This document shows positions 18,057 through 25,818 of a stretch of 61,707 nt of DNA, piece after piece (within the stretch, counting starts at the first letter, position 1; every line of letters begins with the position of its first letter). The stretch lies in assembly GCA_964547995.1 (NCBI GenBank), contig CAZJRB010000029.1, positions 1-61,707 on the forward strand, in the 5' to 3' direction. The notes under the pieces were generated by a model. It was given only the letters and a program-made list of their open reading frames with translations, was not told where the DNA came from and did no database searches. The position numbers were made by a program, and so were the translations under genes. The DNA is from CAZJRB01 sp964547995. Its GTDB lineage: Bacteria; Planctomycetota; Planctomycetia; Pirellulales; Thermoguttaceae.

Positions 18057-18190
18057 ATGCTCCGGGGCAAAGCGCGCCCCCGTAGCGAGAACTGCCCCTC
18101 AGGGCCGATTGTTGTCCTGTCGGGATGGTGCTATAATCGGCGGAAGTCCGGTGACCTAAGTAGCCCACATCCTTCCGTAGGAGAATTGAC

Positions 18191-19399
18191 GTGGACGAAG
18201 TGCAACCGACCTACCCACAACCGGAGCCGCCGTACGCAGAAGTCGTGCGCGAACGAAATTCCGCCCCGATCTTTCTTTGGATCGGGCTGGGCGTGCTCGG
18301 GTTCATATTCCTGATCGGTTTTGCGTTGATTGTCCCGCTCCTTCTTGCGGCGAGGGAAGCGGCAAGAAGGGCTCAATGCCAGAACAACATGAAGCAGATC
18401 GGCCTCTCCTTTCAGAACATGGATTCATGCAAGAAGAGATTTCCGCCGGCTTGCCGTGTGACGACCGGATCGGACAGAGGAGAGACCAGTTTCACGGATC
18501 CGGGGTGTGGGTGGAGTTGGGCCGTTTACATTCTTCCCTTTATGGAGGGCAAGTCACTGTACGATGCGCTTGACCTGAGGAATGAGACGCCTTTTACCGG
18601 TTACGGAACGCCGGGTGCTTCCAGCTACATGGCGTTGGCAGTGCCCGTTCGGCAGTACGCGTGCCCGAGTTTCTCAGGTTCGAGATTTGTTGACCCGGAT
18701 ACGAAAGCCGAATGCATCAATAATTACAAAGTCTCCGGGGCCACCCACGCGGCGAGTCTTGCCCGGGCAACCATGATCGACCCCAAGCCGGAGCCCGGTT
18801 ACCCCGCGATCCATCCCGACGGCGCCTGCTACCCGGGTTCGAGGCACGGGAGCGACGGCTTCTCAAAAGATGGAACGGCTCACACGATCCTGGTGGTCGA
18901 AACGACGGAGCCCTACTTCGCCCGCTGGACGGTCGGCCAGGAAGCCGTCCTGGTGGGGTTGCCGGATGCCGTGAAGTTCACGGCCGCCAGCAGGCGCGGG
19001 CCGTTCTACGCCGCCCCCGTAGGTTATAGCCAAGGCCGGTTCTGGGACCGCTCGACGATACCGCCGGAGAATGATCTGACATACCTCGACTGGGACTACG
19101 ACACGTCGCCCTACGACGACCAGGGCGTCCTTTCTGCACCGGGCGGGTTGGTCGCGGAGATCCCGCCTGCGATACCCAAGTCGCTGCGCAATCCGCCGAA
19201 GAGCGTCACGTTCGGCCCGAGCAGTCATCACGCGCGAGTTACCAACCACGGTCTTGCCGACGGCAGCGTACTGTCCATTTCCGATGACATCGACGCCGCC
19301 GCCTACATGTTTCTCATCACCCGCAACGGCGGCGATCCAAAACCGCTGCGTGACCCGGACGTACATCGCCACTTGGGAATGAACCCTCGCCCCAAGTGA
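18191..19399 (+). CDS. DUF1559 domain protein (pilin-like planctomycete family)
   Basis: A 402-residue protein from a GTG at 18191 with TAGGAGA 8 bases upstream. A cytoplasmic N-terminus of about 30 residues precedes one helix (IFLWIGLGVLGFIFLIGFALIV). AAREAARRAQCQNNMKQIG follows, the hallmark of DUF1559. WSWAVYILPFMEG and a late HHARVTNHGLADGSV segment (H-x8-DG-type ending) also fit. Most members have a prepilin-type FTLVELLVVIAI motif; here it is replaced by a different helix with an extended N-terminus, so type II-secretion-style processing is doubtful. The family is hugely expanded in planctomycetes and of unknown role. Confidence 0.9.
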   Translation: MDEVQPTYPQPEPPYAEVVRERNSAPIFLWIGLGVLGFIFLIGFALIVPLLLAAREAARRAQCQNNMKQIGLSFQNMDSCKKRFPPACRVTTGSDRGETSFTDPGCGWSWAVYILPFMEGKSLYDALDLRNETPFTGYGTPGASSYMALAVPVRQYACPSFSGSRFVDPDTKAECINNYKVSGATHAASLARATMIDPKPEPGYPAIHPDGACYPGSRHGSDGFSKDGTAHTILVVETTEPYFARWTVGQEAVLVGLPDAVKFTAASRRGPFYAAPVGYSQGRFWDRSTIPPENDLTYLDWDYDTSPYDDQGVLSAPGGLVAEIPPAIPKSLRNPPKSVTFGPSSHHARVTNHGLADGSVLSISDDIDAAAYMFLITRNGGDPKPLRDPDVHRHLGMNPRPK

Positions 19400-19447
19400 T
19401 TGTCAGCCAAACACATCAATCGATCACCCTGACATTTCACCTGCTTT

Positions 19448-20131
19448 CTAGAGCACAATCTTCTCCCCCGGGGCGATTACGACCGGCTTGGCGTCGGTCT
19501 CGACGTGGACGCGGTCGGCCCAGGCGTCGGGGTCTTGCTCGATGATCGGCCAGGTGTTGTTGTGGACCGGCACAACCCGCTCCGGCCGCAAGAGCTTCAC
19601 CGCTTCGAGTGCGTCGTCGGGGCCCATCGTGAAGTTGTCGCCGATCGGCACCGCGGCCAGCTCGATGCCCGCGTCGCCGATCAGCCGCATGTCGTAGAAC
19701 AACCCCGTGTCACACGCGAAGTAAACGTTCCCTTCCGGCAGCGAAACGAGAAACCCGCACGGGCAGCCGCCGTTCGCCCCGTCGGGCAGCATCGACGAAT
19801 GGTGGGCAATCGTCATCTTCACCCGGCCGAACGGATGGTCGTAGCCGCCGCCGATGTTCATCGGATGCGTCTTGGCGATACCCTGGACCGCAAGCCACTC
19901 GCAGATCTCGAAATTGGCGATCACCACCGCCCCGGTCCGCCTGGCGATCGCGGCCGCATCGGCAATGTGGTCGCTGTGGCCGTGCGAGACGAGAATGAAA
20001 TCGGCCGCCACGTCCGCCGCCTTGACCGGCGCCGTCGGGTTGTCGTCCAAGAAAGGGTCCAGAAGCACGGTGTACCCGCCCGTCGCGATCGACCACGTGC
20101 CGTGCCCCAGCCAGGTCAGTTCCGTTGCCAT
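19448..20131 (-). CDS. UlaG-like metal-dependent hydrolase (UPF0173)
   Basis: A 227-residue metallo-beta-lactamase-fold protein. WLGHGTWSI, SHGHSDHIADAA (the H-x-H-x-D-H metal motif), TIAHHSSMLPDG, FACDTGLFYDM and VVPVHNNTWP give the set of metal ligands. It matches the UPF0173/UlaG group, cytosolic hydrolases of phosphate esters or lactones whose substrate is usually unknown. The ATG at 20131 is preferred over an upstream start because the family begins directly with 'ELTWLGHG'. It is transcribed divergently from the phosphoglycerate mutase gene. Confidence 0.9.
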   Translation of the reverse strand: MATELTWLGHGTWSIATGGYTVLLDPFLDDNPTAPVKAADVAADFILVSHGHSDHIADAAAIARRTGAVVIANFEICEWLAVQGIAKTHPMNIGGGYDHPFGRVKMTIAHHSSMLPDGANGGCPCGFLVSLPEGNVYFACDTGLFYDMRLIGDAGIELAAVPIGDNFTMGPDDALEAVKLLRPERVVPVHNNTWPIIEQDPDAWADRVHVETDAKPVVIAPGEKIVL

Positions 20132-20185
20132 GGTGCTTGCTCCAGGTTCATGTGGAACCCTGGCACGCAGTGCCAAGGCTTTTGA

Positions 20186-20243
20186 CTATCCACCATCCAC
20201 TATTCACCCTCGACTCTTGACTCTCCACTCTCGACTCGCTACC
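20186..20243. repeat. Degenerate tandem repeats: ATCCACC/ CGACTCTC-type
   Basis: The divergent promoter gap between 20131 and 20291 contains ATCCACC-ATCCACT-ATTCACC followed by four to five CGACTCTTGACTCTCCACTC-like units. The units are 6-8 bases and imperfect. This sequence is quite unlike the neighbouring coding DNA. Confidence 0.7.
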
Positions 20244-20290
20244 AATAGAGGATTCCGAGACGAAAATCAAGCCATCCGAGGAGCCAAAAG

Positions 20291-21496
20291 ATGGATATTC
20301 AAGATCTGGTCCGCGATCTGAAAACCGCGAACGACTCGAAAATCGTCATGCTGGTGGCCGACGGGCTTGGCGGGCTGCCGCGGGAGCCGGGCGGGCCGAC
20401 CGAGCTGGAAGCCGCCAATACGCCCAACCTCGACGCAGTCGCCAAGGCGGGCGTCTCGGGGTTGATGTTCCCCATCATGCGGGGGATCACGCCCGGCAGC
20501 GGACCCGGGCATCTCGGCCTCTTCGGATACGACCCGGTCAAGCACCTCATCGGACGCGGGGCACTGGAGGCCACCGGCATCGGCTTCAAGCTCGAAAATA
20601 GCGACGTGGCCATCCGCTGCAACTTCTGCTCGCTCGACGCGGACGGCAACATCACCGACCGCCGCGCCGGCCGGATCCCGACCGAGCAGTCCGCCCCGCT
20701 GGCCGTCAAGCTCCGCGACGTGAAAATCCCCGGCGTCGAGGTCTTCGTCGAGCCGGTCAAGGAGCACCGCTTTGCGGTCATCTTCCGCGGCGAAGGGCTC
20801 GGCGGAAACGTCGAGGACACCGACCCACAGAAGACGGGCGTCCCGCCGCTTCAGCCGGTCGCACACGATGACGCGAGCCGCAAGACCGCCGAGATCGCCA
20901 AGCAATTCTACGCCCGGGCCGTCGAAATCCTCAAGGATCAGGAGAAGGCCAACGGCGTGACCATGCGGGGATTTTCCCGCAAGCCCGACATCCTGACGTA
21001 CGAAGAGGTCTACGGGCTGCGACCGGCGGCGATCGCCGTCTACCCGATGTACAAGGGCCTTGCCCAGTTGGTCGGCATGACGATCGAGGGTCAACCGGGC
21101 ACGCTGGCCGAGGAGATCGATGTCCTGGAAAAAGCTTGGGGCGATTACGATTTCTTTTTCGTCCACTACAAGTACACCGACAGCCGCGGCGAGGACGGCG
21201 ATTTCGACGCCAAGGTCAAGGCGACCGAGGAGTTCGATTCGATCGTGCCCCGGGTCGAGGCCCTCGGGCCGGACGTCTTGATCGTCACCGGCGACCACAG
21301 CACGCCGTCGCGCTTGGCCAGCCACAGTTGGCACCCGGTCCCGACGATGATCAAGGCGGCCGACGCCCGGCGCGACGAGTGCCAGACATTCGGCGAGACC
21401 GAGGCGCTGAAAGGCGAGTTGGGCCATTTCGACGCCATCTATCTCATGCCCCTAGCCCTGGCCCACGCCGGCCGGCTCGGCAAGTTCGGGGCGTGA
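20291..21496 (+). CDS. apgM: 2,3-bisphosphoglycerate-independent phosphoglycerate mutase, archaeal type
   Basis: A 401-residue member of the ApgM branch of the alkaline phosphatase superfamily. IVMLVADGLGGLP supplies the first metal-binding Asp. TPGSGPGHLGLFGYDP contains the phosphorylated Ser of the family, and LIVTGDHSTPS with the following SHSWHPVP gives the second metal set. HYKYTDSRGEDGD is also typical. The enzyme interconverts 3- and 2-phosphoglycerate in glycolysis. GAGGAG lies 8 bases before the ATG. Length is normal. Confidence 0.92.
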   Translation: MDIQDLVRDLKTANDSKIVMLVADGLGGLPREPGGPTELEAANTPNLDAVAKAGVSGLMFPIMRGITPGSGPGHLGLFGYDPVKHLIGRGALEATGIGFKLENSDVAIRCNFCSLDADGNITDRRAGRIPTEQSAPLAVKLRDVKIPGVEVFVEPVKEHRFAVIFRGEGLGGNVEDTDPQKTGVPPLQPVAHDDASRKTAEIAKQFYARAVEILKDQEKANGVTMRGFSRKPDILTYEEVYGLRPAAIAVYPMYKGLAQLVGMTIEGQPGTLAEEIDVLEKAWGDYDFFFVHYKYTDSRGEDGDFDAKVKATEEFDSIVPRVEALGPDVLIVTGDHSTPSRLASHSWHPVPTMIKAADARRDECQTFGETEALKGELGHFDAIYLMPLALAHAGRLGKFGA

Positions 21497-21530
21497 GTGA
21501 GTGCTGCGTACTGAGTACTGAGTACGGAGT

Positions 21531-21655
21531 TAACAGCCCGTTGAAAAAGTGGAAGGAGGGGGTCGGGTCCAAGTTTTCGGCCAACGATTCACGTGAAAAA
21601 CACGCTGTCTTGCCGAAAATTTGGACCAGCCCCCGACTTTTTCAACGGGCTGTTA
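21531..21655. mobile_element. 125-bp hairpin element with perfect 20-bp terminal inverted repeats
   Basis: The termini at 21531-21550 (TAACAGCCCGTTGAAAAAGT) and 21636-21655 are perfect reverse complements. The interior also pairs extensively: the GGTCC and TTTTCGGC stretches at 21560-21583 match their complements near 21613-21632. The whole element can fold into one long hairpin. A second copy of the left terminus occurs at 61652, so this is a dispersed family. It looks like a MITE or other non-autonomous element, with no coding capacity. Its right end supplies the stop codon of the gene at 21653-22030. Confidence 0.8.
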
Positions 21656-22030
21656 GGGCTCCTTCGAGATCATCAGCTCGAGCAGCTTCCCCAAAAGAAA
21701 CAGCGCCACCGAGCAGAAAATGCCCTTCGCCAGGAAGTAGGTGGGGATAAATCCCTGGAACAACCCCTCGTAGGAACCGTCCCCGCAGGTTGCCGCAACT
21801 ACGCAGATCGCCAGGACAACAACCGCAATCAATGGATTGATGTACCTGAGGAAGAACCCCAGCGGATGTTCGTGGCTGAAAATGAGTATGCATCCGGACA
21901 TCACCAGCGCTACCGCAACGGCTTCCATCCAGAGCCGGGGAAAGTAAGTAACGAACCCGGCGGCCAGCGCCGCGACAACGAATATCAGCAGGATCGTGCG
22001 GATCGAGTATTGGAAGCGAATGTCTTTCAC
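21653..22030 (-). CDS. Small multi-helix membrane protein
   Basis: A 125-residue protein from a GTG at 22030, with GAGGG about 9 bases upstream. The N-terminus KDIRFQYSIRTILLIFVVAALAAG is the common planctomycete 'QYSIRTLL' start. Two or three further hydrophobic helices follow. The stop codon TAA at 21653-21655 lies inside the terminal repeat of the adjacent hairpin element, so the natural C-terminus may have been altered by insertion of the element. No function is known. Confidence 0.65.
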   Translation of the reverse strand: MKDIRFQYSIRTILLIFVVAALAAGFVTYFPRLWMEAVAVALVMSGCILIFSHEHPLGFFLRYINPLIAVVVLAICVVAATCGDGSYEGLFQGFIPTYFLAKGIFCSVALFLLGKLLELMISKEP

Positions 22031-22223
22031 CGAACTCACCCTCTCACTTCGGAACTTTGCCGGGCCGTGCCCTACCCGTGTGTGCGGCGTTGGCGCCCCA
22101 CATGAGCCAACCGTCGTCTTTGGCATCGCCTGAAGTGGGCCGCTGTTTCTCATGTCCCCGACAAGGCGGAGACGAGAACCGACCGATAGAAGTCCAAGAC
22201 GAATGATTTGCCCGCAACCGCTG

Positions 22224-22520
22224 CTATCGTCGCCCGCGACGCCCGCCGCCGCCACCACCTCGACGTGGGCGGTCTGATTTCGGGCGGGCTTCGTTGACGG
22301 TAACGCGGCGGCCGGCGATTTCTGCAAGGTTGACGTTTTCTATCGCCGCTTTCGCCTGATCGGCATCAGGCATCTCGACAAATCCGAAACCGCGGGAGCG
22401 GCCGGTCTCGCGGTCCTGAATGATGTTGACGGCTGATACTTCGCCGTATTCGGCAAACGCCTGCCGAATGTCGTCTTCGGTGGCTTCGTACGACAAGTTA
22501 CCCACATAGATATTCGTCAC
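22224..22520 (-). CDS. RRM-type RNA-binding protein with Gly/Arg tail
   Basis: A 98-residue protein from a GTG at 22520, with AAGGA 7 bases upstream; a TTG further upstream is less likely. It has a single RRM: IYVGNLSYEATEDDIR is RNP2 and RSRGFGFVEM is RNP1. A short tail of Arg and Gly (RPRRGGGGGG) follows, similar to the cyanobacterial and planctomycete glycine-rich RNA-binding proteins. These proteins bind single-stranded RNA and are often induced by cold. The gene has a long upstream gap that could hold a regulatory leader. Confidence 0.9.
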   Translation of the reverse strand: MTNIYVGNLSYEATEDDIRQAFAEYGEVSAVNIIQDRETGRSRGFGFVEMPDADQAKAAIENVNLAEIAGRRVTVNEARPKSDRPRRGGGGGGRRGRR

Positions 22521-23028
22521 AACGGATCCTTTCCACAAATGCTAAGGACAGACAATGGAACTGGGAGGTCTTCAGCCGCAGTTGCGGAAAGGAACTGTTC
22601 CCGTAGCAGAAGCGCTGCAAACGTCCCAGATGAGCTGCATGGTTGAGGGGATGGTCTCCCGGCAATTGTCGGGGGGTGAGCTACAATCGTCATTAGTATA
22701 CACATTTCCGAGGTTATGGCAAGGGGGGGTGATGGGAATCGCCGCCCGGCAACGGCAGGCAGCGATTCGCCATGGCAGTCGGAAACGGCCTATCCTTCCC
22801 GGAAAACTCATCCGAGGGAAACGAAGGTAGGCCAATAGACGGGTACGAACCTGCGGAATCGCAACGGCGAGTTGCGGTCCACAATGCGCGTGGGTCCCTC
22901 CCGCGGCAGCCGGGAATCCCACGCTCTGGCGAGCGTGGCTACCTCGATTCTTGGGTTTGACAAGGCACACATCAACCGGCTCCATTATCGTATTGCGTAT
23001 TTCACGCCCCGCGTTCTATACTGTCCGC
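22521..23028. repeat. Intergenic region with an 8-bp-stem hairpin repeat
   Basis: About 500 bases without a convincing gene. It holds the promoters of the divergent RRM and DUF763 genes. At 22919-22938 there is a perfect 8-bp stem with a TGGC loop (CCACGCTC / GAGCGTGG) followed by CTACC. An AT-rich patch around 22690-22712 (ATCGTCATTAGTATACACAT) could be the RRM promoter. Confidence 0.55.
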
Positions 23029-24234
23029 ATGAAACGGCGACTTGCCCAACTTCCGCTGCACTCCGGCAAGGCCCCACCCTGGCTGTTCCGGCGAATGACG
23101 AAGCTGGCCGGGGCGGTGACGATGGCCATCGTTGAGGAGTTCGGCCCGGCCGAGATGTTGCAGCGTCTGTCGGACCCTTGGTGGTTTCAGGCGTTCGGCT
23201 GCGTGCTCGGCTTCGACTGGCACAGCAGCGGCGTGACGACGGTCACCTGCGGCGCGCTCAAGGAAGCGGCCAAAACGTGCGGCGACGATCTGGGTGTTCT
23301 GGTTGCCGGCGGCAAGGGCGCGACCAGCCGCAAAACGCCGCAGGAAATTGCCGAGCAGGCCGATCGCCACGCCGTTACGACGGGCGAGCGATTGGTCTAC
23401 GCCTCGCGCATGAGCGCCAAAGTCGATTCCGCCGCCGTCCAGGACGGTTTTGGAATCTACCATCACACGTTCGTCTTCACACCGGACGGGCAGTGGTGCG
23501 TGGTCCAGCAGGGCATGGACGGGCAAAGCGGCTGGGCCCGCCGATACCACTGGCTGGCCGAGAGCGTCGATGATTTCGTCTGCGAGCCCCATGAAGCGGT
23601 ACACGACCTCGGCGAATCTACCGCGGAGGCAGCCCGCACAGAGAGCGAAGGCGGCCGGCGGCAGTTGATGTTGTTGAACATGGTCGCCGAGGAGGCGGGC
23701 GAAAATCGCCAAGCCAGCACCGCGCTGGTAAAGGAGAACCCCGACTGGCTGTTGGGGGAAATCGAGCGGTACACCGAGGGCCCCACGCTCTTTGCGCCGG
23801 CCCGCCATCCGGTCTTGAAGCTGGACGTCAATCGGAAGCGGCTGAAAAACATCATCGCGGATGCCCACGAACACGATCCCGACGATTTCGAGACCCTGTT
23901 GGGGCTTCGAGGCGTCGGGCCGGCAACGGTCCGCAGCCTGTCGCTGCTGGCAGAGATCATTTTCCGGGCGCCGCCATCGCGGTGCGACCCCGTGGCTCGC
24001 AGAAGGCCGGCGGACGGCGCCGGTGACGAAGCCTCCCGGGATGCCGGCGACCCGCGCCGGTGGGCGGATTATTCCTACGCCCACGGCGGCAAGGACGGAA
24101 CGCCGTTTCCGGTGGACCGGGACACTTACGACCGCAACATCGCCGTGTTGACCGACGCCGTGCGGAAAGCCCGGCTCGGGGAGAATGAAAAGTTCAACGC
24201 GCTGCGGCGCCTCTCGAGGCTGGGGCGGATCTGA
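23029..24234 (+). CDS. DUF763 family protein
   Basis: A 401-residue protein whose N-terminus MKRRLAQLPLHSGKAPPWLF and following MTKLAGAVTMAIVEEFGP match the DUF763 family, found mainly in archaea, thermophiles and scattered bacteria. It also has WFQAFGCVLGFDWHSSGVTT and, near residue 290, a helix-hairpin-helix-like LLGLRGVGPATVRSLSLL. The latter suggests DNA or RNA binding. WADYSYAHGGKDGTPFPVDR near the C-terminus is also a family signature. The ATG at 23029 is chosen because the family begins there; no ribosome binding site is evident. No function is known. Confidence 0.88.
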   Translation: MKRRLAQLPLHSGKAPPWLFRRMTKLAGAVTMAIVEEFGPAEMLQRLSDPWWFQAFGCVLGFDWHSSGVTTVTCGALKEAAKTCGDDLGVLVAGGKGATSRKTPQEIAEQADRHAVTTGERLVYASRMSAKVDSAAVQDGFGIYHHTFVFTPDGQWCVVQQGMDGQSGWARRYHWLAESVDDFVCEPHEAVHDLGESTAEAARTESEGGRRQLMLLNMVAEEAGENRQASTALVKENPDWLLGEIERYTEGPTLFAPARHPVLKLDVNRKRLKNIIADAHEHDPDDFETLLGLRGVGPATVRSLSLLAEIIFRAPPSRCDPVARRRPADGAGDEASRDAGDPRRWADYSYAHGGKDGTPFPVDRDTYDRNIAVLTDAVRKARLGENEKFNALRRLSRLGRI

Positions 24235-24265
24235 AACGCCGCGGGCTCCGGAGAGGGAAGTCCTG

Positions 24266-24502
24266 TTACGAGGGCAACTCGGGGCGGGGCCTGGGTTTCG
24301 GAGGAGTGTATCCCTTGTCCCCGGCAGTGCCCATCTGCCTGGCCTTTTCGTCCAGCTTGTCCAGCAACACGCTGGACATTTCTACGATGTAGGTCATATC
24401 CTTTTCGGTGGGCACTCTGTGAGCAGCAACGCCACCAGAAATTGCACTTGCGATCCGGACCAAACGATCAAGGCGTTGTTGGATTGGGTTGGGTTCTGCC
24501 AT
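24266..24502 (-). CDS. Small hypothetical protein
   Basis: A 78-residue protein, MAEPNPIQQRLDRLVRIA, predicted mostly helical with a Pro-rich end (PPKPRPRPELP). A strong ribosome binding site, CAGGAG, lies 8 bases before the ATG, which is the main reason to believe it. It converges on the DUF763 gene with 31 bases between the stops. No known motif. Confidence 0.5.
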   Translation of the reverse strand: MAEPNPIQQRLDRLVRIASAISGGVAAHRVPTEKDMTYIVEMSSVLLDKLDEKARQMGTAGDKGYTPPKPRPRPELPS

Positions 24503-24740
24503 TTCCGGGCTCCTGTATTCTGAGAAAGAGACACCAAGGGCGGAGGCAACGCGCCGTGACGCGCCGTGCGCCGACCACCCTGCCGCAAGATATCACGGCA
24601 GTCGGGCGCCGGCAAGGGGGGGAGCTTGCCCTGTGTGGACGTACCGTTGCACTTTGTCGCGAAACCGGCAATAATGGATGATCGGACGCGGGTTCGAATC
24701 AGCGGCGGCTCACGCTGGCAGTTTTGTGACGGGGGAACCG

Positions 24741-25685
24741 ATGGCTCCACAAGAAAAACTTCCCCGGACCCAAGCGGTTTGCACCGCTGCGGCGTCGGGC
24801 GTGGTCGTCTTCGCCGTGTTGACTGTGGCGTTGCTGGTCATCCGTGCGGCGCTGGGCCCCTCAGGGCAGGGAACTCCGGTGGCCGGAGTGCCGACGAAGC
24901 CGGAAGCCCCAGTGCCCCTCTGGGAATCGGCCCCGCCAACACCGCCGGGCGATTCGGCCGCGTCGCCCCGGCGACGACCGCGGGCAAAACCCCACCCCAA
25001 GCGCCTGCGGCCAAAACGGCCGAAACCCGGTCATCCCCCGCCGACGTCTTCGGACTCGGCCCCCTCGCGCCGCGTGGTTCCCAGCAGCAAGTTCATCGAC
25101 GGGGAGATTGTGCCGTTTGACCCGAAGCTGCTGGAGCCGACCGAGGAGGATCTCCGGGCGCACGCGGCGGCCGAAGCGGCGCAACGGGCAGCGGCCGAAG
25201 CGGCAGCAGCGGGCGAAACAAGCGAACGTCCGCACCACCGTCCGCCGAAACACCACCCGGAAAGCGTCGGCCGTTTCAAAATCCTCAGCAAGTCCGGGGG
25301 AACCGCGCGGAACCAAAGCATGTCCGGCTTCCGCGACGGTGCGTGGCACAACGGCGATCAGCTCTGGTGGACCGGCGCCAAGGTCGGCGACCGCCTCGAA
25401 ATCGCTCTCCCCGTCGAGAAAAGCGGCCGGTACAAGGTCGGCGTCGTCCTGACCAAGGCGCCCGACTACGGAATCGTCCTGCTTCGACTCGACGGCAAAA
25501 AGACGGGCCCGCCGATCGACCTCTATCACACCACGGTGACCAACAGCCCACCGATCCCGCTCGGCAAGCATCAACTCTCTCAAGGCAAGCACACGCTCGG
25601 CGTCGAGATCGTCGGGGCGAATGAGAAGAGCCGCAAGCGTTATTATTTCGGGCTCGACCGCGTCCTCTTGAAACCGGCGGAGTAG
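24741..25685 (+). CDS. Membrane-tethered protein with C-terminal carbohydrate-binding-like domain
   Basis: A 314-residue protein. A short N-terminus precedes one helix (residues about 16-38, SGVVVFAVLTVALLVI). A Pro/Lys/Ala-rich linker runs to about residue 185. The last 120 residues form a beta-rich domain with LWWTGAKVGDRLEIALPV, KAPDYGIVLLRLDG and GANEKSRKRYYFGLD. This domain is closely similar to the C-terminal domain of the DUF2961 enzyme three genes downstream, which suggests a carbohydrate-binding role. The layout fits a protein tethering that domain outside the cytoplasmic membrane. The ATG at 24741 is preferred because the upstream extension lacks coding character. Confidence 0.75.
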   Translation: MAPQEKLPRTQAVCTAAASGVVVFAVLTVALLVIRAALGPSGQGTPVAGVPTKPEAPVPLWESAPPTPPGDSAASPRRRPRAKPHPKRLRPKRPKPGHPPPTSSDSAPSRRVVPSSKFIDGEIVPFDPKLLEPTEEDLRAHAAAEAAQRAAAEAAAAGETSERPHHRPPKHHPESVGRFKILSKSGGTARNQSMSGFRDGAWHNGDQLWWTGAKVGDRLEIALPVEKSGRYKVGVVLTKAPDYGIVLLRLDGKKTGPPIDLYHTTVTNSPPIPLGKHQLSQGKHTLGVEIVGANEKSRKRYYFGLDRVLLKPAE

Positions 25686-25818
25686 CCACGACGGGAGTGG
25701 CGGCGGACATTTTTCAGACGGTGGTCTGCGGATTCTTGACAAATGGATTGCCGGACGCTATGGTCGCAGGTACGCCATTCCTCACCCCCCGGAACCTGCT
25801 ACAAAAGGAGCTTTCACG

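Noticed and set aside
24675..24745. GGTTCGAATC near 24690 looks like a tRNA T-loop
   Set aside because: The flanking bases do not form a 5-bp T-stem (GCGGG against CAGCG), and no acceptor stem or anticodon arm can be drawn.
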